From contig CM070629.1 of assembly GCA_036346255.1 (NCBI GenBank), forward strand, positions 50,900,916 through 50,964,915: a stretch of DNA of 64,000 nt, written 5' to 3'. The notes under the pieces were generated by a model, which was not told where the DNA came from, ran no database searches, and saw nothing but the letters and a program-made list of their open reading frames with translations. The translations under genes were made by a program, and so were the position numbers. The DNA is from Ampelocalamus luodianensis. Taxonomy: Eukaryota; Streptophyta; Magnoliopsida; Poales; Poaceae. Position 1 is the first letter of the stretch; the number at the start of each line of letters is the position of its first letter. Positions 1 to 11,318 of this stretch are shown in pieces.

Positions 1-1440
1 TGAAAGATCACAAACGCGAACTAGAAACATATTCAATTAATCAATATCTGGCGAGCGATCCAGTCCCTTTATACAAAACATTCAATATTATCAACATAAT
101 CCCTTACTGACAATCGCACTAGAAATGTAACAATACACTCTTAGCGAGACTCATCATAGCCTCTTATCCCATCATAAATTTCTCCAAAAAAAAAACACAA
201 GCCACAAGGTTGAAACAAACCTATTTTATCTAGTTCATACTATCAAATGATAATTTCGCAAAGCACACTATCAAAGGCCACTTACTCATTCATCCACTCA
301 ACCATTAGTGTTACTCACACCGCTCCAACTATCATTAACAATTGTCAATTGTATGTATCATGTATGCAAAAAGGGTCCTACTTCTTTTGTAGTCACATAA
401 CCATCTATAAACACAAAGTCAACATTTAATAGTCTCATCTCACAGCATAACAGGTTTCACAACATGCTACCTCCACATTCGTTTAATCCAATATACATGT
501 TTCAATCTAGCTATTATGTATGATCATCAAATAACCAGATTATGAAAAATTCCAAATTTGATATCCCCTAAGGCATCGTTCAAACACATTCTTAACATAA
601 CCATCACTAATGGGTAGGCTAATCCATTGAGATACATTACTCCGTGTTATCCAATAAATCTACCTGATTCCACAATCCTAACGATTATACCAAGTCATCA
701 ATATACCACACCTCTTGATAACTCTATTGATTCCAACTAAATATTGTCATACTCATCGTCACAGCTCATCGAGAACTACTAGAGGACAACCTCCACTTAT
801 TCAACTTCCCTTGATAAGGACCTTAATTACAATCGATCATGCACACACTGCGAACTCAACTTGAAACTCATAACACAACCATTAATCTTCAACGCTCAAA
901 ATACCCAAGAGAGATACGTGGAGTCAAAGCCTTCATGTACTAAAGGACTTGCAAAAGGAAACTTTCATTAACCAAAAACATCGAGCGAATAAATAGGTCA
1001 AGTTTTCCAATGAGAAAGGCATAACTCCAGTTTAAAGGTCAAACTTGACAATCAACTAAGTTCACCAGCCGCAAGAATAACTCATCGGTTGGGGGAAACA
1101 ATGATTGCTCTACAGAACAAGTCAAGCCAATGGAAACATATCGACATGAATAAAACTACTAACCGAAGAAAGATTCGTCAAGCCCAACTGGACAAGTGTG
1201 ACCAAATTAAATTCAAGGAAGAGAACAACCCTTCGAACGATAATCTTTAGTATCAAACTACGAACGGGGGTGTAGCCTGGTAAAGCCCAGAGCCACAACA
1301 CGACCTCAACCTCTCAACATGGGTTATCCCCACACATAATAATCATATAGTCACTTATTGAGCAGTCATACTTAGATCATATCAGCAATCAACAATAAGA
1401 TAAGGTGGAAACGTAAATGCAATGCTCCTGGATGTCGCGG
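1..1440 (-). mobile_element. Non-coding internal sequence of a chromovirus-like element, inverted copy of 18465-19993
   Basis: The reverse complement of this stretch aligns by eye with the leader and internal part of element E at about 18465-19993. Shared landmarks include TGTGTGGGGATAA (near 1331 here, near 18555 there) and ATTGATTAA near both ends. The copies are clearly diverged, with many substitutions and small indels. Only short reading frames without recognisable domains exist on either strand. It is therefore the 5' internal part of an E-type element on the minus strand, running off the left edge of the window. It lies head to head with the 3' part of a similar element at 2235-4740, which is on the plus strand, so the two are not one intact element. 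Confidence 0.75.
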
Positions 1441-1493
1441 AGGAAGTCGTTGGTCTGTCCCTCCCCGATATCCCCGACGTCGATTAGATTAGT

Positions 1494-2234
1494 CACTACA
1501 AGGGCTGCAAACTGAAGCATTTGTCAAATCATCAAGCCACATTGTTCCCCATCCATTCAATCATAAAACTATATTCAAGCACACATTCAATCACAAAACT
1601 GTATCCAAGCACACATTTATACCTCGATCTAGGACGAGCGACGCGGGGAGGAGAGCCGGTGGGGGAGACGCCGGCCGGTCGTCGGGGGGAGGACGAGCGG
1701 CGGGAGGAGGAGGCCCGGCGGAGGGAGCACTGGGCGACAGCGGGACGAATGGGAGGGACGAGGGCCGGCGTGGGGGAAGGGAGCCCAGAGGTCACGCTGG
1801 ATTTGGGGGAGTTCTTATTAATATATAAGGACTTCTGCTACTCCCGCTCACGCATTCAAAATTCCCGCGCACGTATTCAAAATTTTCGAACTCCCGCGTT
1901 GTGAATCACATATCACAGACGTCTCGTATCACCAACCGTCTGTGATGAGGTACTTATCACAGACGGTTCGTGATACGAACCATCTCTGATAGTATCACAT
2001 AAGGTTCTATTAAAAAACCGTCTGTGATACTGCAGATTATCACAGACGATTTTTTAATAGAACCGTCTGTGATACTATCAGAGACGGTTCTTTAATAGAA
2101 CCGTCTATGATACTGAGTATCACAGATGGTTTGTATTACAAACCGTCTGTGATAGGCCCGACAGACCCAACACAGACGGTTTCATTTTAACCGTCTGTGA
2201 TGAGGTGTCTACTATTGCATGTTTTGTAGTAGTG
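1494..2234. mobile_element. CACTA (En/Spm) transposon fragment, non-autonomous or truncated
   Basis: The right end is the terminal inverted repeat read outward: the reverse complement from 2234 begins CACTACTACAAAACATGC, as is usual for grass CACTA elements. Subterminal repeats of the TCACAGACGGTT type precede it. The left limit is uncertain. A CACTACA at 1494 could be the other end, but it matches the terminal repeat only in its first six bases, and the flanking triplets (AGT before 1494, TGA after 2234) do not form a duplication. The middle (about 1630-1800) is GC-rich and holds two opposed ORFs of about 100 codons with arginine-rich, low-complexity translations. No transposase motif is visible. 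Confidence 0.6.
1905..2216. repeat. CACTA subterminal repeat array, TCACAGACGGTT type
   Basis: About ten copies of (T)ATCACAGACGGTT or its complement AACCGTCTGTGAT(A) occur in both orientations and form adjacent hairpins, with spacers such as TCTTTAATAGA. Subterminal arrays like this bind the transposase of CACTA elements; the binding role here is inferred from the family. Confidence 0.75.
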
Positions 2235-2447
2235 TGAGGCACAAGACGTTGGTTTATGTCACGGTGTTGTGAACGCATCAGTTCGAGAGAGAGAGGCAAC
2301 TTGGGAGTTGGAGTCTTGCTTACGCAAGCTATATCTAGAGTTGTTCACGTCGGGTATGTGTTATTTGTTGTTTGTTTCAGTTGTGGTTGTTTTTTGAGTA
2401 GAACAACAAGTAGAACTCAGGGATGAATTCTGTTTAGGGGGGTAGAA
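2235..2447 (+). pseudogene. Chromodomain tail of a Tekay/Del-like pol, with polypurine tract
   Basis: The reading frame from 2293 gives EATWELESCLRKLYLELF, which resembles the last part of the C-terminal chromodomain of Tekay/Del chromovirus integrase (the ATWE block followed by a Y-hydrophobic-F end). The frame stops at 2395-2397. A polypurine tract (AGGGGGGTAGAA, about 2436-2447) directly precedes the LTR. The same arrangement recurs at 22367-22530 in element E. Everything upstream is lost: the sequence joins the CACTA end at 2234/2235. This is a 3' remnant and not a working gene. Confidence 0.65.
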
Positions 2448-4740
2448 TGTAATATCCCGATTCGCATTAGAGAGTTCAATTGAACTAGAGAGTGAATTAG
2501 ATTATTTAACATGGAAATTTAGGATTTTGAGAAATTAGAAGAGACAATTGGGATTTAAGTTCTGAAATTTAGAAGTGTTTTGGGAGTTTTGTGGGCGGTC
2601 GGCCCATAGCATAAGTGGGGGAAGCTGGCCTTTTTCTCCCAAGACCCATTAGTGGGTTGTCTTCAAGAGGGCAAGGAGGGGGTGGGTAGCAACCCTAGCC
2701 GCCAGCCTTGCCCCCTAAGCCGCCACCACCCCACCCCTTATGCACCTCCCTGCTATGACACCCCTGCCCCTGTGCACCTCCCCTCTGCCCTGCTACTCTT
2801 GGTGCCTACTACTGCTACTGTGGTGCTGTGAAGGGATGTAAGGAGGCCAATAAGGAATAAGAAAGGGAAGGTAGGAGGCAAAGGAAGAAGGAAGGAAGGG
2901 AAAAGGGGAGATCTCGTGGGAAATTCATGATCGACGTCGTGATATCCAAGGGTAACAATCTGAAACCCTCTAGGATTCCCTAATTTAGTTGTTGTTCGAG
3001 TTATGGGACGTTTGGTCAATAGGAAGATGGATTTCTGTTCCGCCCTAGTTCATCAAGTTTAGGTGCAGAGCGTTGTGAGGGTAATTAGGGTTATCTAGGT
3101 TTGGATTTAGAGGTCGGTCTAGTTAGATAAAAGTTAGAAAATTTGGTTATCTTTTTGTAGAGTACTTAATCGCTATTTTTGGTTGGGTAGAACAGAAGTC
3201 ATGAATTTTGGGAGACTGTAGTGCAGAACCAGGGTGCTACTGAATGCAGTCGTGGGAAAAACATTAATTTGACTGAGTTAATGGCAGAATGGAATTTTGG
3301 AAATAACTAGGAAGTGATAGATAATTCCCTTTTGTTTTTGAAAAGTCATAGTTCATTATATTTGCATGTGTGGATTAAAAGATATGAAAATATTATGTCT
3401 ACTGTCCAGAAGATGACAGATCTATCTTCTGGGTTGAAAACATTGGTTTAGATTATTTAAAATGGTCACGTGAGCAGCTAAGAAGTTGTAGAAAAATTTG
3501 TATAGATTCCAGAATTGGTATGGTTTACCATAATACGATGTGGGAGTTGAAAGTTATGACAATTTTAGTGCCGGGACAGCAAGAGAGACTGTCCAGTAAA
3601 GGGGGAAAGTTGTGGAGTCGAGGAGAGGGTAGGAGCGTTGCCGATTAAGTGTTGTTTGTATTGCTATAGCTTGTATTGAATTTGGGTGTTTACTGTAGGA
3701 GGAGTATCTTTGGGATTGTTGTCACTTTCAAATCATCCGGGTCGTCGCAACTAGAAAGGCCATCCGGGTCGTCACAACTAGAAAGACAAGTGCATGGTAG
3801 AATGGTATTTGAGTGTTTGAAATTATTATTTGGTTAAGTGAATACTTGCCATGATTATTCATATGAATTATGCCTATTTCACATTGCCCACATGTTTTTG
3901 ATAACTTGATGATGATGATTATGGAAGAATAATGATTATATCAATTGCTAATGAAGAATGATAATAATCAGTGCATTTCATGTTGATCATTCATGATGGA
4001 AAGATGTGACCCCACGGGAGTGGAATGAGGTCCCCGTATAAAAAAGGACGGGCAATTGGTCCTGCACTCAAGAATGCGGGCATGAGTACTCCGCTATACC
4101 GGTATAAGCAGAAGATGAGTTGAGACATGAGTATGAGCATTGCATTGCATTTATGAAAAGCAAAAAATGATTTGAGATACTGAGACACGTGAATGGAAAC
4201 TGATGAGAATGAATATGAGAAACTTAGATATTGATAAATAGGAATGAATTGTTATTAAGATGATGCCTCGTTTATTATCCTATTTTGTATTTGTTGAGTC
4301 GTGAACTAACTCTTGTTTATTTGTTGTTTTAGGCGAACATTGATGGCAACATGCATTGGGTGGAAGTAGAACATAGAACAATTGCACTTTTGTAGCTCTT
4401 CACTCCACCTAGCAATTCATCACTTTTGGTCACAAATAATTTAGCATCTTCCATTGTAATAATTGGATAATTTGTGGTTTCCCTTAGTTCCTTATGGTTC
4501 GTAATATTGTTAGTTAATGTGTTCCCTAGTTTAAACTTATTTATGATGCCTTTTGGTAATTACTTGATTCATATTAAATTCAATTTATGGTCTAACATGT
4601 TGCTGAAATTTATGTTTAATGTATTGTTGAATGTTTATTCTTGAAGTCTTGATGTTGGTAATACTTGATTATTGGTTAAAATTGGTAGCGATAGTAGATG
4701 TAGGTGACATCTTGGCCTTTTGCTAAGCCGGGTTGTTACA
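2448..4740 (+). mobile_element. LTR (2293 bp) of a chromovirus-like element, 3' LTR of a truncated copy
   Basis: It starts TGTAATATCCC directly after a polypurine tract and ends GGGTTGTTACA, giving the TG...CA ends and a TGTAA/TTACA inverted repeat. Internal landmarks shared with the other LTRs here are CAAGGGTAAC (2947), ACAAGTGC (about 3786), TATACCGGTATA (about 4095), GTTGAGTCGTGAACTAAC (about 4293) and TTGTTTTAGG (about 4325). No 5' LTR is in the window. The following five bases are TGGAC and cannot be paired because the other flank is missing. Confidence 0.8.
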
Positions 4741-5053
4741 TGGACCCATATCAGTTATAGATTAGCTAAGATAATTTATTTAGGTAATAATTAAATTGTG
4801 TTGAAATAGTGCTAAGTGTAGATTAATCATTGGTAGAAGATTAGCATGGCATATAGTCCTGACCATAGACCATTAGTCACTTACATATAAGCCCTCACAC
4901 CAATAGCTTCCTATTTAAAAGCAATTATTGAGCTAATATGCCTTGCCTATGTGCTCAATAATATTAGGATTATTATTTAACCTACAGATTAATCGAAAAT
5001 TAAACACTAGGATTTGTTAATGGTCAACTACAGTTAATGTGTAATTGGTGGTC
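4741..5053. other. AT-rich sequence flanking solo LTR G; no gene seen
   Basis: There is no usable reading frame and no domain. This stretch and 8353-8774 become continuous if the G solo LTR is removed. The part next to the insertion point, joined to 8353-8760, is similar to the reverse complement of about 56700-57100, so it is itself repetitive. Bases 5049-5053 (TGGTC) are one copy of the G target-site duplication. Confidence 0.6.
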
Positions 5054-8000
5054 TGTAACATCCCAATTTTCAGAGCTAAAAAAAATCTTTTAAATAGTTA
5101 GTAGGAAGAAAATTCACCATTTGGATTTTATTTTAATTTAATTCAAAAGCTTAATATTGGACTTTATAATCAAAAACATTTAATGTGAATAATCCCAACA
5201 TGAACAATAGCCAAAACTATTTTATTTGGGTTCTATGTGCTCAGATATATTTTCTGGATTTTTCTAGAATTTTTCCGAGTTCATTTGCTATTTTTTTATT
5301 GCTTATTTGAATTTCTGGTATTTTCTAAAATAGAAAATTTATTAAAATCTCAGAAATCTCCTTGGGCCGAATCTCTCCGGCCCAACTCCTATTCCCGCGC
5401 TTCAAAGACGCTCACCCGATTCCACATGCATGCAGCCGCTTCCCATCGACAGTGGACCCGCTGTCGCCTCTCTCTCTCTCTCTCCGTGCGCCCGCTCGCT
5501 CCCCACCGTTCGATCAGGTTTGGACGGCTAGATGCGCGTGAGATAACCGGAGGTTCCGATCGTCTCATTGATTGTGGACCGTTGGATCTAAGTTGAGCGG
5601 TCAGATCTGGAGTCAGTTTAGTAGCCGTGTCGCTTCGCACGCGCCCGCGTCCGAGCCGCACTCGCTGCTAGGTGGGCCCGTCAAGGTCGTCGTCTTCGTC
5701 GCGCCTTCTTCTCCGCGTCCGAGTCGGAGCCGCTCGCCATTGCCGTCTTCTAGAAGGATAGTCCGACAACGGACTTTCCTAACTAAAAACCTCTGGATTT
5801 CTTTGCCAAACTCTATCTCTAATCTTCCCGCGCCCGTATCTGCCCTCAATCGGGATCGAAACGGACTCTATCTCCGTTTTCGTTTTCAACCGAGAAATCC
5901 CCAATTTAGGGATTCCTTATCCCGGGCACCCCAGCCCCTATAAATAGCCCCCGAGCTTCGCACGGACCTCCGCAACCCAGAGCCGCCACCCTCATCTCCT
6001 TCAGAGCCTTAGCGCCGCCGCAATTGGAGTTCTAGGGTTTCCGCCGCCGTTCTGTTCTTCGCCTTTTTCGCCGTCGTCGGTGCCGCCGCGTCGTCGCCGA
6101 GTGCACCACCGAGATCAGTGACGCCAAGGCTACCGTAGGGACCCTTCGCCGTCGTCAAAACCTCGCCGGAACTTCCATCCGACAAAAGCCGAAGCCCTCC
6201 GCCGCTCAACCCTCGCCGCCGGCCATCTTCGAGTGTCTCCGCCGCTCGTGAGTGTACCATCGTGTTCGCAATAACATGGGCTTCAATCTGGTACCATCGG
6301 ACCTCGCCGGAGCACCGCCTGTCGCCGTTGCCGTACGGTCCAGAGCCGCCGCCGTTTTGTCGTCATCCACGTCGGCGCCAGCGTCCCGTGCTGCAGCGTG
6401 GCGGCAGTGGCGCCCGGTCGGCGTCCACGGTGCGCCACGCGGCGATCTGGACCGAGTCTCGAGGCTCGGTGGACCTAGTCCACCCTGAGCCTGGCCTCTG
6501 ACATGTGGGTCCCACATGTCAGAGATTTCTTTTATTATTTCTTTTTCCGAAATTCCTCCGCTGACGTCAGCTTGCGCAATAATCTGATTTTCCTTTAGGA
6601 AAATAATTCGGGAAATTCATAAAATACTGATTTTCAGCATTTTATGTATTTTCAATCTTCCAAAGGCCATAACTTTTGCATCCGAACTCCGATTGAGCCC
6701 ATTCAAATTTCTAAATTTTTCTAAATTCGAGATCTACCTAATTATTATTTTTATTTAATTTTTGGAGTTTGTTTTGCCTCTGTTATTTATTTGTTTTGGT
6801 TGTTTCGCTTCGTTTGTGCGTAGACGTCGATACTTCGGGGGTTTTCGTCGAAGAAGGCTTCAACCAAGTTCAAGACCAGTACATAGACCTATTCTAAGGC
6901 AAGTCATACCTTTGATCATATTGAATCCCAGCTTTCCTAAATTATATTGTGTTGAATTATTGCATTTACTTTAATTATGTGTTTAACTGCTTTTGGGCTA
7001 GCTATTGATCCAAATTGTTATGTCCACCTTGCCTACTTGTATACCTTACTCTTTTGTCGGCCTAGATTGGTTTATTATTTAGTTGGTATTAACATATTGC
7101 CAGCATGGTTGGTTAGACCGATTAGAATTGCTTAGCCATGCTACGAGTCATGATCTCATGTGAGTGCAAGTATGAAATTGACTAAGTGATTATGGAACTG
7201 TGTGATAAAACTGTGTGTGCTGTGTGCTATTACTCGTGATGGCATGTGTTGCACTAAACCAACTGGGTGGTAAAAGATTTAGACTGAGGCAAGTGGTGGA
7301 TACTGTGTGAACTGGTGGCTTTGTGATTGGGACTTATCTGTGTGGTTTAGTTAGAAAAACTAGAAGTCTTGCCTTGGTCAATTAAGGACTTAACTTTGTG
7401 CGTCATTGAACTGAGCTATACTGTACGACCACATGTCTGGTGACAGGCCTAACTTAGTAGGTTACGGAGTTTCAACATTGGGGTTCAGGTGGATAGGTTA
7501 AGCTTTGTGATATGGGACTGTGTGAATAAGAACGTCAATGTTGAGACGAAGTTGCCGAACTGTTTTGTTACGATTAGTGCTAGCTACACTAGTTGTATCG
7601 TGTGGGTAAAGTGTACAAACCTCTGCAGAGTGTTAATCAATCTATTCAAATAGCCGCGTCCTCGGTCATGGACAACGCTCGGGGATTTCACACGAGGGGT
7701 AGTGTTCATAAAACTTTGGGTTTGGAACAGCTGTGTGGCATAAGTTATATGGCTGTGTGAATCAATCTGATTAGCTTTGTGTCTTTGTGAAAAGAACTGT
7801 TAAATTATTATTGTTTATTTGTTTTAAATTACGCTTTCAATCTATTATTTGAATTCAATTGCAAATGTTGCATTTCTGCAAAATAACCACAGAAGCCATT
7901 CCTTTGGAATAAGCCTGCATTTATATATTGCATTCTGTGGTATGATTTGCGAGTACGGTTGTGTACTCACGCTTGTTGTAAAACTTGCGTCCAAACCTAC

Positions 8001-8347
8001 AGAAGTGGAGGAGTCTTCACCTGCTTTCGAGGAGGAGTTTGTGGAAGTAGGTTGATCGCTAGGTCATCGATCCCAGTTGGTTGCCTGTGGTGTGCTGATT
8101 GGAGTTTGCCAGAGTTTACTTTCGTTCCGCTGCAGTATTTCTTTAGTGTTAGCCCTGCGTGGCTTATTAAGTTGTAACCCCGACCTTAAGGTCAAAACTC
8201 TAAGTTGTTATTCAAACTATTCGTTTATGTTATATTTCGCTTGTGTGGATTGATATTCACCTATGTTACCGCTGTGTGCACTAGCGTGATCCTGGACTAG
8301 TGCAGAATACACAGAGGGTCCAGAATTGCATTTTTTTGGTCCCGACA
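5054..8347 (+). mobile_element. Solo LTR, family G (3294 bp)
   Basis: It starts TGTAACATCCC and ends GGTCCCGACA. It is bracketed by perfect 5-bp target-site duplications TGGTC (5049-5053 and 8348-8352). No internal region, primer site or polypurine tract is attached, so it is a solo LTR left by LTR-LTR recombination. It has a GC-rich promoter-proximal part (about 5380-6500) with a CT-repeat near 5469-5487 and a TATA box at 5939. Downstream landmarks are AAGGCAAGTC (6896) and the palindrome GAGTACGGTTGTGTACTC (7951-7968). Related reverse-strand sequence lies at 26818-27674 and 56255-58526. ORFs inside it are short and lack domains. Confidence 0.9.
5939..5947 (+). promoter_or_regulatory. TATA box of LTR G
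   Basis: TATAAATAG sits at the end of a GC-rich stretch, followed by a C-rich leader, as in plant RNA polymerase II core promoters. Transcription would be expected to start about 30 bp downstream, near 5975, which would mark the U3/R border. Confidence 0.7.
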
Positions 8348-8352
8348 TGGTC

Positions 8353-8774
8353 TAGCTAAAACCAGCTATTAATTATCGTAATCTTAGTATGACTTGTCAG
8401 CCCTTAGGTACATCTCCAGTATAAGGATAATTCGGAGTTTAATTAAATAATTGGCCCCACATTTTAGTTAGCCATTAAATTAATCATTTTATTAACTGGT
8501 AATTAAACCTCAAATGTTAATATGGCCTAGGGATCATAGAGACGTAAACCTAGAGTTAATCCACTTAGTTAAAATTATATCTACTGTATATGTAGACCCT
8601 TGTAACTATCCGTAGTTCCCACCTATCGCTCATAGAACTTCTTTGATAAATTAAAAATAATAAAGGAAATCATTAAATAAACAAGGCTTCACGTGTAAGT
8701 CGTGATGAGGTGTTGTCGATGAATCGATAGTAATAATCCAAAAACAAATCAAAGTTAAGTTGATCCCATATATC
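8353..8774. other. AT-rich repeat-derived sequence between G and E; no gene seen
   Basis: No gene or domain is visible. It is the right flank of G and the left flank of E. The reverse complement of about 56700-57000 aligns with it (shared blocks include GGCCCCA.ATTTTAGTTAG and TGACCTGTCAGCC/TGACTTGTCAGCC), so it belongs to an older repeat. Bases 8770-8774 (ATATC) pair with CTATC at 26771-26775 as an imperfect E target-site duplication. Confidence 0.55.
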
Positions 8775-11318
8775 TGTAATACCCCAAGTTTATTTAAGTA
8801 AGAAGAATTAATTTAGGGAGAAGGGAAAATTAGAAAATGGTTTTAACAGGAGATTAGAGGGGGGTTTATGCATAATTTGGATAACTTGGGCTGTGGGCTT
8901 CCGGTCGATAGCATTTAGGCCCAAGGGGGAAGGGCAGCCGGCCACATAAGAAGGAGAGGGGGTAACCCTAGGGTGGCAACATTACCACCGTGCTTACAGG
9001 TGCTACGCTGCAGTGCTCTGATCTCCCGCCCGCCTAGCTAGCTTTCACTGCCGGCCAAGAAGGAGGAAGGGAGAAGCCTCCTCGGGTGCTACCGGCCAAG
9101 GAAGAGAAGGGAAGAAGAAGGAAGGGGGAGAAGGGGGAAGAGAAGGGAAGAGGAATCACATGGTGGTTCCTATGTTCTTCAGCGGTTTCTCCAAGGGTAA
9201 ACCCCAATCCCGTTCGATTAGTCGTGTATTCATGTATTTAGGCAATGTCGGTATTAGATCTATTTTCTGGCAGTTTATAGTGTTCGATTGATTTAGGGTT
9301 GTTAACTGCGAAATTTGATCTAACCATCTCTAGATATTTTTAGGTCATGTCTTTAGCTTTCAATAGAGTCTTGGACCAGGTCATTTGGATGAGCAGACCA
9401 GGAGATATGATTTTTGTAGCGCCACTGTTCTGTGGTTCGGTCATAATTCTGACAGTCAATGTTAATCGATCATTAGCAAATAGTTAATAAATTATTTAGA
9501 AGATCTCACCAAAACGAAAGTTGTAGGTATGTTCGTAAGGTTTTCAGAGAGCTAACTATCATATTTTTTTGATAAGTGTACTGAAAGATACGTTAGTTTT
9601 AGTCTTGCTATCCAGAACTTCTGATGGGATTTAGCAGTTTTAGTAATCTATTTGGTAGGGATATAAGATGACAAAATCTGGAAATCTCACCAACTAATTT
9701 TATGTGGCTAATTTAATAATCTTTCAATATAATCAAAGAACACTACATTTTGATAAGTATACCAAAAGTTATGAATTTTAAAAAAAGACTATTCTGTTTT
9801 TGGACAGATCTACGTCTATAGAAGTGGGTGTTTTGGGTTGCGCTAGGGAGCGTAGTTCACCGTGTACTTATTTCTAGCAATGTTTTGTCCGGAAATATCC
9901 TCTTAGTGTGATTGTTATAATTATTCAGGTGGTTTGATTCTGGGATCAGCGCCCTATTTGCATCATCAAGCTTCGCATGGTCGATGCAAGTACAAATAGT
10001 GGTAGAATAATTAAGAGTGATTGTTCATGTTTGCTAGTATTATGTGTATATTGTCTACTCATGGATGCTAGAATGATGTATATGTTGTTGTTCATGAATG
10101 CTAGAAGAATGAGTATGCTCTTTATTCATGTATGTTGCTGCTGGCTAATACATGTTTATGTTGAATAAAAGAATTGATTCATATGCATCATGTTATCATC
10201 TTTAAGGCTTGGTCACGTGGTAATCAAGCATTGATTTTGAGGTTCCCGTCATGTATTGGACGGGCTTGTGGTCCCCACACTTGTGGAGTGTGGGCTTATG
10301 GTCCTCGTGTTGGAAGGCACATGCATGGGTATGCATCGATGGATGCATACTCCACATTACCGGTATATGCAAAGAGAAAAGAAAAGTTGCATTTGAGCAT
10401 TTGCATTGCATGCGCATGTGAATTGGTTGAGTATGGAGACCTATGTATGTTTTTGTCTCACTAATTTGTACTTTGTTGAGTCTTGGACTCACTCTTGTTG
10501 TTGTTTGTTTTTTAGGTACCCCTTACGAGAACAGCATGCATAGGAGGGAATAGTCATAAGTTTGGGTGCACAATGCTACGAACAATTTATAATTGGTTAA
10601 ACTTGCAATATTGTGAGGACCCCGATTTATTTGGCTTGTAATGCTTAACCATCCACTTGGTCCTAACATTACAAATCAAATAAACCAAGCCTCGAGATAT
10701 GTATACTTCCCAGAAATGCAGTATACACACCCCGCTACAAAATTGTGCATCAATTCCATCCATTCACATAGAACCGAAGCACAACACAAGTTCAAAAGAC
10801 ATACATAATAATAAGTTATTACAAAGAGGGGCCGATGACCAAATACCATCTGAGATAACTGTAAACAATGGAAGCAAAGGTGCCATAAGATGACGATAAA
10901 CAAAAGCCAATTAGTGTGCCTTTAACCCACAAGGCAACCAACCGGACCGCCAAGCTAGTCGTCAAACCCGCAGCACATCTCACAAAAAGGGAAGCCCTTG
11001 GGGACTTAGGCACCATTCCAATCACACCCAACAGATCACACCAACATACCATTGTGCCCAAGTCAAGATATAATTTTTGTTTTCAGTTTTTGATTTGCAA
11101 AGCAGTAAAACATAAGGACTGGACATAATGGAATAATATAAGTATTTGTGTGATCAAGACCATCGACTAAGTCGATGATCGCCCAATACTACCGATAACT
11201 AGGCATGGCTAAGCAATATTTATTCCTAATCTACTAAGTGACAAGAGCTCATCCAACGAACTCTAATCACAGCAAATAACCTAGGCTCAGGTAGTAGAGG
11301 ATAATTATTTACCTACAG

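Noticed and set aside
1521..1904. 127-codon frame in the CACTA fragment as a captured gene
   Set aside because: It is low-complexity and arginine/glutamate-rich, with an equally open frame on the other strand and no recognisable domain.
5237..6517. Overlapping frames of 80-120 codons on both strands in the GC-rich part of LTR G
   Set aside because: GC-rich promoter and leader sequence leaves frames open on both strands. The translations are arginine/proline/serine-rich and unlike any family, and they lie inside a solo LTR.
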